From: Ornatilinea sp.
GTDB lineage: Bacteria; Chloroflexota; Anaerolineae; Anaerolineales; Anaerolineaceae
Length of the DNA stretch: 56,095 nucleotides
Direction: 5' to 3'
Assembly: GCA_018433975.1 (NCBI GenBank)
Contig: JAHDQE010000022.1
Location: 1 to 56,095, forward strand
The notes beneath the pieces are model-generated. The model was not told the DNA's origin and searched no databases. It saw only the letters and a list, made by a program, of their open reading frames with translations. This document shows positions 1 through 9,208 of this stretch, piece after piece (position 1 is the stretch's first letter; the number at the start of each line of letters is the position of its first letter). Both the position numbers and the translations under genes were made by a program.

Positions 1-101
1 GAATCATCTCTTCCAGATTCGGCGGCAACAACATGGGTTGATTCTGTGTGTATGGTTTGAAGATTTGTGTTTTCATCCCCTCTATTATATTAAATTTTTT
101 G

Positions 102-133
102 GGGGCTGTCCCAATTACTTTTGGGACAGCCCC
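102..133. terminator. Perfect stem-loop beyond the secreted-protein stop codon
   Basis: A 13-bp perfect inverted repeat (arms 102-114 and 121-133, 6-base loop) lies about 25 bases past the stop codon of the minus-strand gene. On the minus strand no U-run follows the stem directly, so it is a plausible but non-canonical terminator, or an mRNA 3'-end stabiliser. Confidence 0.5.
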
Positions 134-157
134 TTTGCGCGTTACAAATTGAATGGA

Positions 158-2569
158 TTAGAAGGGACCAAATTTATTGACGATTCCCTGAGAGATAAAC
201 GCCATGCCCAGGAAAACCAGTCCCAGATTGAGCATCAGATTTTTTACGAAATCAACTCTGCCCTGAGTGGTGAGATCCACACCGGTTACCGGGATCAATA
301 CCGCATCGGCTTCCGAAAGCGCGGGAGGAGCCAGAGTGGGTTCCGGTGTCGGGGTTGAGGCCTGGAGTAAGGTCAGGCCCGGGCTCCCTGGTGTCGAAGT
401 TGGGTCCTGATCGACAGGGGTCGCGGTTGGATTTTGCCCAACAGGAGTCGAGGTGGGGTTCTGGCCGCCGGGTGTTGCAGTGGGTACAACCGGTGTTGTA
501 GTGGGCACTACCGGTGTTGGCGTGTTGGTTGCCGGCGGGGGAGTCTGGGTCGGGATTGTCTGGCAGTAATCTTCGCCGTTGCTGAGCGAATTAGAAAATT
601 CTTCGTCCAGAATGACATAGTCCAGGTTCAGGGTGGTGGTTCCAGCAGCCGATTTGAAGAAAGTCAAACTGCTGTTCGCGCCCACGGTATCGGTTCCGCT
701 GGCTCCGCCAGTTTCTTCCCAGTTGAAAGTTACTGCGAAGTTATTGGGGTTGGTCACGGTCCAGTTGAGGCCGTCTCCCACACATAAGTAGCTGAGAGAA
801 AGTCTTCCGGGCTGCGGAGTTTGTTCTTCACAGGCGTCGCTGGCAGAACTTACCGAGCCGCTGCGGCTGTCCGCGCCGTTCGTCCAGTTGTAATTCAGGG
901 TATGGGCACCGGGACTGGCAACCGCCACGCTGGAACTGCCGTTTGCGGGCAGGGAAGCTGAACCGCTCACGCCGTCCAATTCGAAATTGAGTTCAATCGC
1001 GAAATCGTTCGGGTTGAAAGCGGTGAATAGCACGCCGTTTTCCGTACAGGAGTAATTTACGGAAATATCTTCTTTACAGGCATCCGTGCTGGTTGCGGTA
1101 TCGTTCAGCTCATCCTTTGCAAAGAGCTGGACGGTTTTGAGACCGGGATCGGTGGTGAAGTAGCTGTCACCGGGGCCGGCTGTACCGCTGCCGCTTTCGC
1201 TGCTGCCTTCTACTTCCCAGGTGTAATCCACAGGGTAGCTGTTGGGATTGCTGACTTTCCATTGAATCTGCTCGTCGCCTGAGAAACCACAGACCGAGGA
1301 AAGAGAAATCTTTTCAAAAGGTACAGGAGTTGGGGTTTCCTGTGGCTGGCAAACCCATGGGTACCAGTAGTAATCCAGCCCTGCGGTGTCCAACTGGGTG
1401 TCGATCCCGTTCTCGCGGATGGACAGCCGGGCTCCCCAGTGGATTTCAACGACCTCGTCGCCCGGGTTGACGCCGGGCCATGTGGCATCAAAAGTGACTT
1501 CATCGCCGTTTGAAACCTGGTGGATTTCATAAACCGGAGAAGTGCGCGATTCCGGAGGGTTGACAACATACCATTGGGTTTGCAGCCGGGCAGTTACGCC
1601 TTCCGGAAGAGAAACCCGGACCGTCGCTGAGATTGAACCTTCGTTGTACTGGCAGATTGCAGTATCACTGGTGGTAAATTCGACCTGGCCTTCAATTTCG
1701 GGCTGAGGGGTCTCTGTGAGCTGGCAGACGCCAATTGTACAGCCTGAGCTCCACAGTTCACCAGTTCCGGGGTGACCGGGTTCCTGCTCTGCGCGGAACA
1801 TATAATTGCCGGCAACACCGTTTGGATTGTAGGACAGGGTTTGGCATTCATCCTGGCCTAGCGGTCCTACGGTTCCCGAAGTCAGCACTTCGCCATCTTT
1901 GGGGTTGCCTTCAAAGATATAGTACAGTTCCCAATCGACTGAGTCCGACATATCGCCGTCGCCTACATTACAGACCTGCACGCTGACATTATTACAACTG
2001 GAATCGGTACAGCCGCCAACAAAGGATAAAGAACTTTTGTTCCATTTGTCCTGCAGCGGGTTGGCGACACTCACGCCGCTGGCTGCCGACAGATTTTTAC
2101 GGACGGAGCTTTCTGTGCCTGGATTCTCATCTCTGACAGGGGGCCTGCCGTTATTTGGATTCTGACCTTTTTCAGGGGCTTCACCGGTTAAAGGTGGTTT
2201 GACTCCGATTGGGGATTCACCCTGACCGGGTGCTTCACCGTTATCCGGTGGGGGAACTTCCCCGCCATCTTGGGGAGGCACTTCGCCGTTATCGGGCGGG
2301 GTAATTTCGCCGCCATCCTGTGGGGGAGTTTCCCCACTGTCTGGTGGGGGGACTTCGCCGGGTTGTTCGCCCGGATTGGGATCCACACCCTGTCCCGGAT
2401 CTTTTCCACCGGGATCAACGGGGGTGGGGTCTCCCTGTTGGTAAGTTGAAGATGCAAGTACTGGTTGGTTTACAGCGGATAACACCATACCCACCAGTAG
2501 AAAAACGATTCCGGACGCGTAAGTTAACTGCGTCAATTTACGATATAACTTCCACCTCTTTGTACTCAT
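158..2569 (-). CDS. Secreted multi-domain protein with C-terminal IPVTG sorting-like signal
   Basis: Cell-surface protein of about 803 residues. The start at 2569 is chosen over the in-frame ATG at 2611 because GGAGGAAGTA precedes it. An N-terminal hydrophobic signal segment is followed by a Pro/Gly/Asp/Glu-rich linker of PPxDxGE-type repeats. Then come several beta-rich modules; three of them share an N-P-N motif (SNPNSY, FNPNDF, TNPNNF) and a Cys near the start. A Thr/Pro-rich stalk of TPTxTP units leads to IPVTG (codons at 281-295), a hydrophobic helix and the tail NKFGPF. This layout matches an LPxTG-like wall-sorting signal, although the basic tail is weak. It lies behind its own promoter and long leader. 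No catalytic domain is recognised; an adhesin or structural role is inferred. Confidence 0.85.
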   Translation of the reverse strand: MSTKRWKLYRKLTQLTYASGIVFLLVGMVLSAVNQPVLASSTYQQGDPTPVDPGGKDPGQGVDPNPGEQPGEVPPPDSGETPPQDGGEITPPDNGEVPPQDGGEVPPPDNGEAPGQGESPIGVKPPLTGEAPEKGQNPNNGRPPVRDENPGTESSVRKNLSAASGVSVANPLQDKWNKSSLSFVGGCTDSSCNNVSVQVCNVGDGDMSDSVDWELYYIFEGNPKDGEVLTSGTVGPLGQDECQTLSYNPNGVAGNYMFRAEQEPGHPGTGELWSSGCTIGVCQLTETPQPEIEGQVEFTTSDTAICQYNEGSISATVRVSLPEGVTARLQTQWYVVNPPESRTSPVYEIHQVSNGDEVTFDATWPGVNPGDEVVEIHWGARLSIRENGIDTQLDTAGLDYYWYPWVCQPQETPTPVPFEKISLSSVCGFSGDEQIQWKVSNPNSYPVDYTWEVEGSSESGSGTAGPGDSYFTTDPGLKTVQLFAKDELNDTATSTDACKEDISVNYSCTENGVLFTAFNPNDFAIELNFELDGVSGSASLPANGSSSVAVASPGAHTLNYNWTNGADSRSGSVSSASDACEEQTPQPGRLSLSYLCVGDGLNWTVTNPNNFAVTFNWEETGGASGTDTVGANSSLTFFKSAAGTTTLNLDYVILDEEFSNSLSNGEDYCQTIPTQTPPPATNTPTPVVPTTTPVVPTATPGGQNPTSTPVGQNPTATPVDQDPTSTPGSPGLTLLQASTPTPEPTLAPPALSEADAVLIPVTGVDLTTQGRVDFVKNLMLNLGLVFLGMAFISQGIVNKFGPF

Positions 2570-2832
2570 TACTTCCTCCGAAAAGATACGCCTTTTGTGT
2601 TTTTGAAACATCCCTGCCGGCTTTGCCGGAAAGACGTCCTTTCGGTCGGTTTCGCTACTGGCTCCCTGTGCACCCTGTTGAAAAGTTTTTCAACCAAGCG
2701 ACCAAATTAGATGCTCAGATCTTGGCCCCCGCAGGACAAACAAATCTTACTGTTCTGTTTTTAATGTATACCGATAATTAATATCTTATTAGTAAGTATT
2801 TACAGTATAAGTGTAAGGAATTGGTTTGTCAA
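2570..2832 (-). promoter_or_regulatory. Promoter and long hairpin-rich 5' leader of the IPVTG surface protein
   Basis: On the minus strand TTGACA (2832-2827) and TATACT (2809-2804) are separated by exactly 17 bases, a near-consensus housekeeping promoter. Transcription would begin near 2797, leaving a leader of about 230 bases. The leader carries perfect hairpins at 2678-2693 (TTGAAAA arms), 2629-2643 (GAAAG/CTTTC) and 2617-2629 (CCGGC/GCCGG). Between the first two lie GCACAGGG and, further on, GAAAGGACG, faintly like pieces of the c-di-GMP-I riboswitch. I cannot assign a riboswitch class. The region 2833-3141 beyond it shows nothing convincing. Confidence 0.55.
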
Positions 2833-3141
2833 ATAAAATCCGAAGAATAAGTGGTACAAGCTTATACACGCCTGTTGGATGTCTGAGAAGGCGTATATAC
2901 GGAGTTTTTGGTGGTTTTTTGGGTTTTAATCCATAAATACGGTGTTTTTAAGCAGCCTGACCTGGCTGCTTCGCATCGATATGGTAATGAATTGGTTATC
3001 CAAAAGCCGCTTTTTCCGGTACGGAAATGGTAATTATTTCCGGGAATGCGAAACTGCAGGGCACAGAATTCTAACACAGGGCTCTTTTTTAACCATAAAC
3101 AGAGCGCTGCATTTTTTGGAGAGACAAACTTTAAGAAGCAC

Positions 3142-3171
3142 TTGACAAATTTTGGGGCTTGTGACTATAAT
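3142..3171 (+). promoter_or_regulatory. Promoter of tRNA-Asn
   Basis: TTGACA at 3142-3147 and TATAAT at 3166-3171 are both perfect consensus boxes with an 18-base spacer. The -10 box ends 11 bases before the first base of the tRNA, so transcription starts almost at its mature 5' end. Confidence 0.85.
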
Positions 3172-3182
3172 TACCTTCGCGT

Positions 3183-3255
3183 TCCTCGATAGCTCAATCG
3201 GCAGAGCAAGCGGCTGTTAACCGCTAGGTTAGTGGTTCGAGTCCACTTCGAGGAG
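3183..3255 (+). tRNA. tRNA-Asn (anticodon GTT)
   Basis: A full cloverleaf is visible. The acceptor stem is TCCTCGA/TCGAGGA with a G discriminator. There are AGCTC and GAGC D-arm halves, an anticodon arm with loop CTGTTAA (anticodon GTT) and a TTCGAGTC T-loop. CCA is not encoded. It is 73 bases long, behind a consensus promoter and followed at once by a strong hairpin. Confidence 0.95.
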
Positions 3256-3262
3256 CCTTTTT

Positions 3263-3304
3263 ATTAAAAATACCTTTAGCATTTTTGCTAAAGGTATTTT
3301 TAAT
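3263..3304 (+). terminator. tRNA-Asn terminator
   Basis: A perfect 19-bp stem (arms 3263-3281 and 3286-3304) with a TTTT loop lies 7 bases past the tRNA. The descending arm ends in TATTTTTAAT, which supplies the U-tract. Being symmetrical, it could work in both directions. Confidence 0.85.
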
Positions 3305-3639
3305 GATAATAAATATCTTTTATTCCTTCATATTTAAAATGTGTTGGATATGGGAAATGATTATCAGGTTGGTAGCCTTCATCACTTTGGATGATATTCC
3401 AACTGATCCAAATAAATTTGCAATAAATTACTAATAACAAAACTGAATCTCATAATGGCTTGGATATTAATAATTAAATCTAAGGAGTATAATAATAAGG
3501 GTTGTTAATGCCTGATAAATAATGACAAACTGGCTGTTGTGTTATTGTTCAGGAAGTATGAATTTTTCTGATTTCTTCTAGCGAAACTTATCTGTTTTAC
3601 AGTTCCTTGATAGATCATACAGCAAGAAAGGGGGAATTG
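3305..3639. other. AT-rich intergenic region
   Basis: About 335 bases between the tRNA terminator and the membrane-protein gene. No ORF, repeat or convincing promoter pair was recognised. Confidence 0.4.
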
Positions 3640-5307
3640 ATGGCTTCTGAAAAAAAGATAAACGCACTTAAAATCCTGCCTTACACGATATCGATATGTT
3701 GTTTAGTACTATTTGACATTATTTTATTGATTGGTATCTTTGATAATTCTCTGCGGGGATTGATGCTGAGTTCCCAAATTATCTTGCCTGGTGTAGCCGT
3801 TGCTGGATTGAGTGCAATGGTTTTGAACCCGACCCTGTATGGAAAAATTCAGTTATTGTTATCGAAAAGCATTAATAAGGATATACCCGCCGAATCAGAA
3901 GTCACCAACCCTAAAAAGCTTGAGCGTGCCACTGTGATTCAGCTCTTTATAACTATATTTTTATTGTTTATCAACACAAAAATGATTTATCAAATCTCTG
4001 ATCTACCCCGAACATCAGGCGATACTATTGATTTCATATTAGGCTCTGCATATCATCCCTTAAGTCTCGAATTTTGGACAGCGTATAAACCGCCTTTGCT
4101 CCCTTTGCTGATCCGCATTTTAGGATATACCAACGCAGAAATATTTCGACATGAATTGTTAGATGATATTGCAAATATCCAATTAATTATATCCGCGGCA
4201 GCCTGGTCAATTTTTGCCCTTTCAGTTTCTTTTCATCTCAAAAAGAGGGAATCTAAATTATTGGCTTTCGCTGTTATTCTGTTCTTTAGCGCGACGCTAG
4301 ATATCTCTTTGTGGGATCGTCTGACGTTATCGGAATCGCTTTCAATTTCTTTTTTCGCACTATGGATGGCGGCCAGCTCTTCTCTATTGTATATTCTTTA
4401 TAAGCCCATTAAAAGCGTAGTGGTTCGGATTAGTTTCTTAGTTGTCTTTACAGTAATCACTTTTTTATATGCGAATGCCAGAGACACAAATATCTATTTT
4501 GTCGTTTTAATTGAAGGGCTTTTATTGTTATGGTTCACTATATTAAGACAAAATTATATGTTAAGACAAAAACTTTTTATTGTTGTAGCTTTGGTTGTAG
4601 CAGCGCTGTTTATACTTCATTCTTACGTCTATGATGTTTCCAACCGTTGGCATCCTGTAATTATGGACATCATGACCGACCGACTTTCAAACGATCCAGA
4701 CGCTATCTCGTTTTTTGTTGACGAGGGAATGCCTCCAGTTGAAGATATTCTGGCCAATCATGCTTATCCTGATTTTCATTCATTTTTAGATTCAAGGAGA
4801 TTTCAGGTTTTGGGTGGAACCGGCGCAGATGTTTTTAATACCTGGTTCGCGGATTACAGTAAAAAAACCTATATTTCTTATTTGCTGCACAACCCAATCA
4901 ACACATTGACTGAACCATTGAAAAATTGGAAAAAAATGATACTGGAAAACAATTACGAATATCGAGAACCAAATGGTACCCTCTCTCGAAGAATTCAGTG
5001 GCTTACTAAGCTTTTATATCCCTACAATCAAATTGTGCTGTTGGGATTATTTTCGGCTGTAATAGGCTTTTTTGCGTTTTCGTTTCGAACTAATCAGGTC
5101 ATTAACCCTTTGTGGTTCTTGGTATCGGGATTGTTACTTACGATGCCTCTTCTTATGATATTAATTTGGGTGGGCGGCTCGCTTGAAGTTCCGCGACATG
5201 CCTTTCAAATCAGTATGCAGTTCCGGTTAGCCCTGTGGATGGGTTTGATCTTGGGCGTTGATTTGCTCCCTTCAGGGAGAAAAATTCCTGGGGCACAGGA
5301 ATCTTAA
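3640..5307 (+). CDS. Polytopic membrane protein, possible GT-C glycosyltransferase
   Basis: About 555 residues with roughly ten or more hydrophobic segments. The ATG at 3640 is preferred over the in-frame one at 3607 because AAGGGGGA precedes it. A KPPLLPLLIRILGY motif follows an extracytoplasmic stretch containing SGDTIDF. This resembles the PPLYPxLL region of integral-membrane GT-C glycosyltransferases that use polyprenyl-phosphate sugars. A large soluble loop lies near residues 330-430. The acidic residues expected in the first external loop are not clear to me, so the enzymatic call is tentative. The gene is AT-rich compared with the genes further right and appears monocistronic. Confidence 0.7.
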   Translation: MASEKKINALKILPYTISICCLVLFDIILLIGIFDNSLRGLMLSSQIILPGVAVAGLSAMVLNPTLYGKIQLLLSKSINKDIPAESEVTNPKKLERATVIQLFITIFLLFINTKMIYQISDLPRTSGDTIDFILGSAYHPLSLEFWTAYKPPLLPLLIRILGYTNAEIFRHELLDDIANIQLIISAAAWSIFALSVSFHLKKRESKLLAFAVILFFSATLDISLWDRLTLSESLSISFFALWMAASSSLLYILYKPIKSVVVRISFLVVFTVITFLYANARDTNIYFVVLIEGLLLLWFTILRQNYMLRQKLFIVVALVVAALFILHSYVYDVSNRWHPVIMDIMTDRLSNDPDAISFFVDEGMPPVEDILANHAYPDFHSFLDSRRFQVLGGTGADVFNTWFADYSKKTYISYLLHNPINTLTEPLKNWKKMILENNYEYREPNGTLSRRIQWLTKLLYPYNQIVLLGLFSAVIGFFAFSFRTNQVINPLWFLVSGLLLTMPLLMILIWVGGSLEVPRHAFQISMQFRLALWMGLILGVDLLPSGRKIPGAQES

Positions 5308-5414
5308 ATGTTTACAAAAATGTATTTATCTTAACCTTGGCTTGTTTGCCGCCTGTTAAATTCTTGGAAGAGCCTAAATTCTTCCTCTTGTATCCACTCT
5401 TTTTCCGAATGGGT

Positions 5415-6185
5415 TCATAAGTTTTGTATCCTGTTTTGAACCTCATTCTCATTCATGTTTGGATAAAGGTAATCTGTGATATTCATGCTGGAATGCATCA
5501 CATTCTGACTGACAGTTTTATAGTCAGCAACATTTTTTGAACGCTTCAACCTATAATGAATATGACCATGCCGGAATTTGTGTGGGGAATGGTAAAGTAG
5601 TCCTACTTTGTTGAAATAAGCTTTCAATTGCTTGGTTGCCATACTTGTTCGGCTTCTGGGGGATGATAGATCATTTGTATTGATTTCTCCAGTTTCAGGG
5701 AATAAAGCAGGAAATCACATTCCAATACCTGGAAGAACAGCACGCACTTCATTATCTCAATCCTGAACAACTGTAATTAATTCTGGAATATCCAATAAAT
5801 AGGTGGTGGCATGCTTACCATTTTTTTCTTCAAACGCCTAAATTTGGATACTGCTTGACCAACCAGTTTTGAAAATCGACCGCCAGAATGGGCATTGAAA
5901 TGAATGCGCCGATTCGCATTCCTGAAAGAAAAACATAACATAACATAGCCCTACCCTATGGCCAGCCGTTGAATATACAGGAACAGCAGCGATTTTCAAT
6001 ATTCCTTCTAGGCTTACCGCTTCGCTTGTCCGGGGAATTGCTGGCATCCGTTTTGTTTTCAGGTTTTTTAGCCAGGCTTGCTGAATATTCCGATAATCGT
6101 TTTTATTGTCATTTAGCCAGATAAAAAACCATCGGGCGGTTGCAAATCTTTTTTGTATATACCGCAGATAAACACCCGTTCTGTT
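5415..6185 (-). pseudogene. Degenerate tyrosine recombinase (phage-type integrase)
   Basis: Reading the minus strand across frames recovers one colinear integrase. In order: an N-terminal SAM-like region (LRYIQKRFATARWFF), a linker (VSLEGILKIA), the first catalytic Arg in SGMRIGAF, a region ending GKHATTYLLDIPEL, then the C-terminal part with HKFRHGH (the HxxR box), MHSSMNITD and a terminal Tyr in DYLYP. It is broken by at least two frameshifts and several stops, including TGA before DNEVRA and before FPALFP. The longest intact piece is 5415-5642. It is clearly non-functional and marks an old integration. It is not an IntI: I see no IntI-specific insertion. Confidence 0.8.
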
Positions 6186-6421
6186 TATTCTGGGAGCAAT
6201 TCAGCAAGGATTTTGGAAAGGTAGGACGAATATCTTTTACATTCGAAATTTATCCTGTGCCTATTCTAAAAGATAGCGGATGTGGGTTTCTTAAATGCTG
6301 GAGGCATTTTTTGTTTGGCGTTTAGAATTCCAAAAGTAAAAACCGCAATCCTGTTCTATCCGCCCGGAGTGGTTTTGCTTAAACTGGGGGAAAGTTGTTC
6401 CGGTAAAGGATTTTGTAAACC

Positions 6422-6829
6422 ATGAAGTGTGTGATGATTATTGATGAAAGTTTACCGTTAGGGTTAATTGCCAATACTGCGGCGGTGCTGGGGATCAGCC
6501 TGGGAGCGCAGATTGAGGGCATCGTTGGGCCGGATGTGCAGGACAGCGAGGGGAAAGTGCACCGTGGGATCACGCGGCTGTCTATCCCGCTCTTAAAAGG
6601 AAGCAGCGAGTTAATCCGCGACACCCGTGAAAAGCTGGTCGCGCTGGATGCCCCCGACCTGTATTACGTGGATTTTTGTGACGCGGCGCAGAAGAGCAAA
6701 CAATATGAGGATTACCGCAGCAAGATCGAACGGGTTCCGGTGGACGAACTGCGTTACCTGGGTATCGCCATGTGCGGCCCGGAAAAACATGTCAGAACGC
6801 TGACCGGGTCGATCGGCCTGCTGCGTTAG
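6422..6829 (+). CDS. DUF2000 family protein
   Basis: A 135-residue cytosolic protein. The N-terminus MKCVMIIDESLPLGLIANT, a central GITRLSIPLL and a C-terminal YLGIAMCGPEKHVRTLTG segment match DUF2000, a small alpha/beta family of unknown biochemical role. It is complete. Its stop overlaps the stop of the convergent AraC-type gene by four bases (6826-6829). DUF2000 genes are commonly found beside AraC-type regulators, so the pair probably shares a role, perhaps in amino-acid or drug export, but nothing here proves it. Confidence 0.8.
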   Translation: MKCVMIIDESLPLGLIANTAAVLGISLGAQIEGIVGPDVQDSEGKVHRGITRLSIPLLKGSSELIRDTREKLVALDAPDLYYVDFCDAAQKSKQYEDYRSKIERVPVDELRYLGIAMCGPEKHVRTLTGSIGLLR

Positions 6830-7653
6830 CCGCTGGAATAGGTGTTGTTCTGGTATTGGCCGGGGGTTGCCCCGACCCCTTCCTTGAATTTGCGGATCAG
6901 ATGGCTCTGGTCGGCAAACCCCAGCGCTGCGGCCACCTGAGCGCCGCTTTCCCCGGCCGCCAGCCGGCGGCGTGCCTCCTGAATGCGAAGCTGCATCTGG
7001 TAGCTGTGGGGCGGCAGTCCGAAATGTTCGCTGAAGATGCGTAAGAAATGATAAGGACTGAGGCCGCAGTGCTCCGCCAGGTTGTACAGGCTGATGTTCT
7101 CGGCCAGGTTCTCCCGCAGGTAGGTACTGCCCTTTTCCAGTGCCTCCGGACGGTTATCGTATTCCGGTTGGGCCGGGCTGCGTGTGTAGGCCAGTACGAT
7201 CCGTGAGAGGACGTCATATAAGCGCCCTTCAACCTCCAGCAGACTTTTCCCATCCAGCATGGCGGTGAATAACCGCTCCAGCTCCTCATACAGCAGCCTG
7301 TCCTGCACCACCGGGCGGGTAAAGACCAACGGGTTTTGTGGCCGGCCGTTCATTTGGGCGGCCAGGCTTTGCAGGAAGGGTGCTTCAATGTACAGCATGT
7401 AATACATAAGCTGTGAATCCGGTTGGGGGTTGCACGCGTGCACTTCTCCGGGGTTGATCAGGGCGATGTCGCCTTCGCCGATGCGGAAGGCGCTCTTCTC
7501 GTGCAGGAAGCGGGTCTGCCCGTGGCGGATCAGCCCGATCGAGTAAGTATCGTGGACGTGTTTTTCAAACGCGTGCTGGCGGTACAGCGAGAAGCGCAGT
7601 TCGATCTCTTTCAAATTTGGGTTGCGGTAAAAGTGGACTTCTGGTGGATTCAT
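6826..7653 (-). CDS. AraC-family transcriptional regulator
   Basis: About 275 residues. The start at 7653 is chosen because GGAAGGA lies just upstream; an in-frame ATG at 7686 has no such site. An N-terminal cupin-like ligand-binding half (HVHDTYSIGLIRHG, DIALINPGEVHACNP) is followed by two C-terminal HTH motifs of the AraC/XylS type (LAEHCGLSPYHFLRIFSEHFG and LGFADQSHLIRKFKEGVG, the latter the usual signature ending in TPGQY). It converges on the DUF2000 gene. Ligand and targets are unknown. Confidence 0.9.
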   Translation of the reverse strand: MNPPEVHFYRNPNLKEIELRFSLYRQHAFEKHVHDTYSIGLIRHGQTRFLHEKSAFRIGEGDIALINPGEVHACNPQPDSQLMYYMLYIEAPFLQSLAAQMNGRPQNPLVFTRPVVQDRLLYEELERLFTAMLDGKSLLEVEGRLYDVLSRIVLAYTRSPAQPEYDNRPEALEKGSTYLRENLAENISLYNLAEHCGLSPYHFLRIFSEHFGLPPHSYQMQLRIQEARRRLAAGESGAQVAAALGFADQSHLIRKFKEGVGATPGQYQNNTYSSG

Positions 7654-8077
7654 GGTGTCCTTCCGGATAGAAGGATTATATAACAAACCCGCCAGCCGGG
7701 CTGGCGCGGGTTTTCGGGGAAGCGGCTTGTAATTGGATATTTGGGGGAATATACTTAGGGGTAGTTATTTGCAGGGCGTATCCCGGATGAATGTTGAGTG
7801 GTGTGCCTGCTGTTTTTGGTTATCCAATAAGACGGCAGCAGTGCGATTCATGACAATCCCTATAAGGAATCTACATGGCACAACCTCAACCACAGAGCTT
7901 TCTGGCCGTCCCGGCTGTCGGCATGGGCCCGGATCCTGACTTTTTTGAAACATATCTTTGCTCTGTGACCCGGTCCAAAACTGGAGCAATGCCCTGGAAA
8001 ATGTAGAGCACACAGACGCTGCCTGCCGCTCACGTAAATCACAAGATACCAATCTGAAGCATAAGGAATAAACAACG
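7654..8077. other. Intergenic region, one doubtful small ORF
   Basis: About 420 bases. An ATG at 7875 preceded by AAGGA opens a 43-codon frame to 8006 (begins MAQPQPQSFLAVPAVG) with no recognisable domain. I treat it as possibly a gene remnant. No repeats or clear promoter were seen. Confidence 0.3.
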
Positions 8078-9073
8078 ATGACCATGTTTATCACCGGTGG
8101 AACAAGCTCAATTGGGCGTATTCTGGTAAAAGAATTGGCCGCGCAGGGGATTCCCATGCGGGCGCTGGTTCGCAAAAGCTCCAATCGATCAGTGCTCGAA
8201 TTTCCGGAGGTGACCTTTGTCGAAGGGGACGTGACGGACGCAGACAGCATTTGGAAAGGGATGGAAGGCTGCCGGTCCGTGACCCATCTGGCCGCCATCG
8301 TGGGGCACAACGTCCCGGAGGCGGAATGGTGGCGCGTTAACCGGGATGGCAGTCGGAATGTCCTCCAGGCGGCCTACGACCTTCATGTGGACAGTATGGT
8401 GCAGGTCAGTTCGCTTTCCGTGCTGGGCTTCACCGAACCGGGAGAAACCGCGGATGAAACCCGTCCAATCGATACGGGCAAGCATGTGAACCTCTATCAA
8501 AAGACGAAATACGCGGCGGATGAAATTGCCCGGGATTTTGCGGCGAGAGGCTTGCCCGTCAAGATCGTTTACCCGGCTTTCGGATACGGCTGTTCACAGG
8601 CGACCAGCCATCCGAGCATGCAGGACCAGACTCTCCTGCGGATGGCAGTGGGCGAGCCGGTGGCGGTTATGGGGAGCGGCAGGAACCGGCTGTGTTTATC
8701 GTATTACAACGATACCGCCGCTGGTATTCTTCTGGCCCACCGGAATGGGAAACCCGGTGAAGGGTACATCCTGGGGAATGAAAATCTGACGTTCAAAGAA
8801 ATCTGGAATGCGGTGGCCGAGGTGCTGGGGAAAGAACCGCCGCGGAAGCAGATTCCTCTTCCCGTTTTGAAGCTGATTTCCTCTGCAAGCCGGGTGCTGA
8901 CCGGGAAATCCGTCTTCCCGCCGGACTTCTTTGAAATGATCGCCTTTAACTGGTGTTTCAGCAACCGGAAAGCAAGGGAACAGTTGGGCTGGCAGCCGCA
9001 GTCCTTTGTTGAGGGATTAAGGAAAACCTGGCAGGAATACCAGGAACAGGGATGGAGTGTTGCGGGGGACTGA
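8078..9073 (+). CDS. NAD-dependent epimerase/dehydratase (extended SDR)
   Basis: 331 residues, the usual length for extended short-chain dehydrogenases. The N-terminal Rossmann motif is GGTSSIGR, close to TGxxGxxG. DVTDADS supplies the adenine-site Asp and THLAAIVG the conserved NAD-site segment. The catalytic YQKTKYAADE contains YxxxK, with the Ser in VSSLSVLG. The C-terminal half has NRLCLSYYNDTAAGI and GEGYILGNE, typical of dihydroflavonol-reductase-like and sugar-nucleotide epimerases. The substrate cannot be told. It has its own upstream region and no operon partner. Confidence 0.9.
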   Translation: MTMFITGGTSSIGRILVKELAAQGIPMRALVRKSSNRSVLEFPEVTFVEGDVTDADSIWKGMEGCRSVTHLAAIVGHNVPEAEWWRVNRDGSRNVLQAAYDLHVDSMVQVSSLSVLGFTEPGETADETRPIDTGKHVNLYQKTKYAADEIARDFAARGLPVKIVYPAFGYGCSQATSHPSMQDQTLLRMAVGEPVAVMGSGRNRLCLSYYNDTAAGILLAHRNGKPGEGYILGNENLTFKEIWNAVAEVLGKEPPRKQIPLPVLKLISSASRVLTGKSVFPPDFFEMIAFNWCFSNRKAREQLGWQPQSFVEGLRKTWQEYQEQGWSVAGD

Positions 9074-9208
9074 GCAGCGAAGGTGATGAATGCTGCATTC
9101 AGCGCAGCGTGGCTTGAATTTGGGCCTGTGGGGCAATTTATGGGCGAGTGGTGAACGGGGTGTAACCTTAAGGTTTTTGGACTTGTTATTCACTGGAGGT
9201 TGTTTTTA

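Noticed and set aside
38..358. Plus-strand frame at the left edge
   Set aside because: It runs opposite the secreted-protein gene and over the hairpin at 102-133, with no coding signs.
5415..5642. Intact small integrase gene
   Set aside because: It is only the C-terminal piece; the upstream part is present but broken by stops and frameshifts, so the whole was called a pseudogene.
7765..8310. Minus-strand frame of 181 codons overlapping the epimerase start
   Set aside because: It overlaps the well-supported SDR gene, lacks a ribosome-binding site and its translation looks like non-coding sequence.
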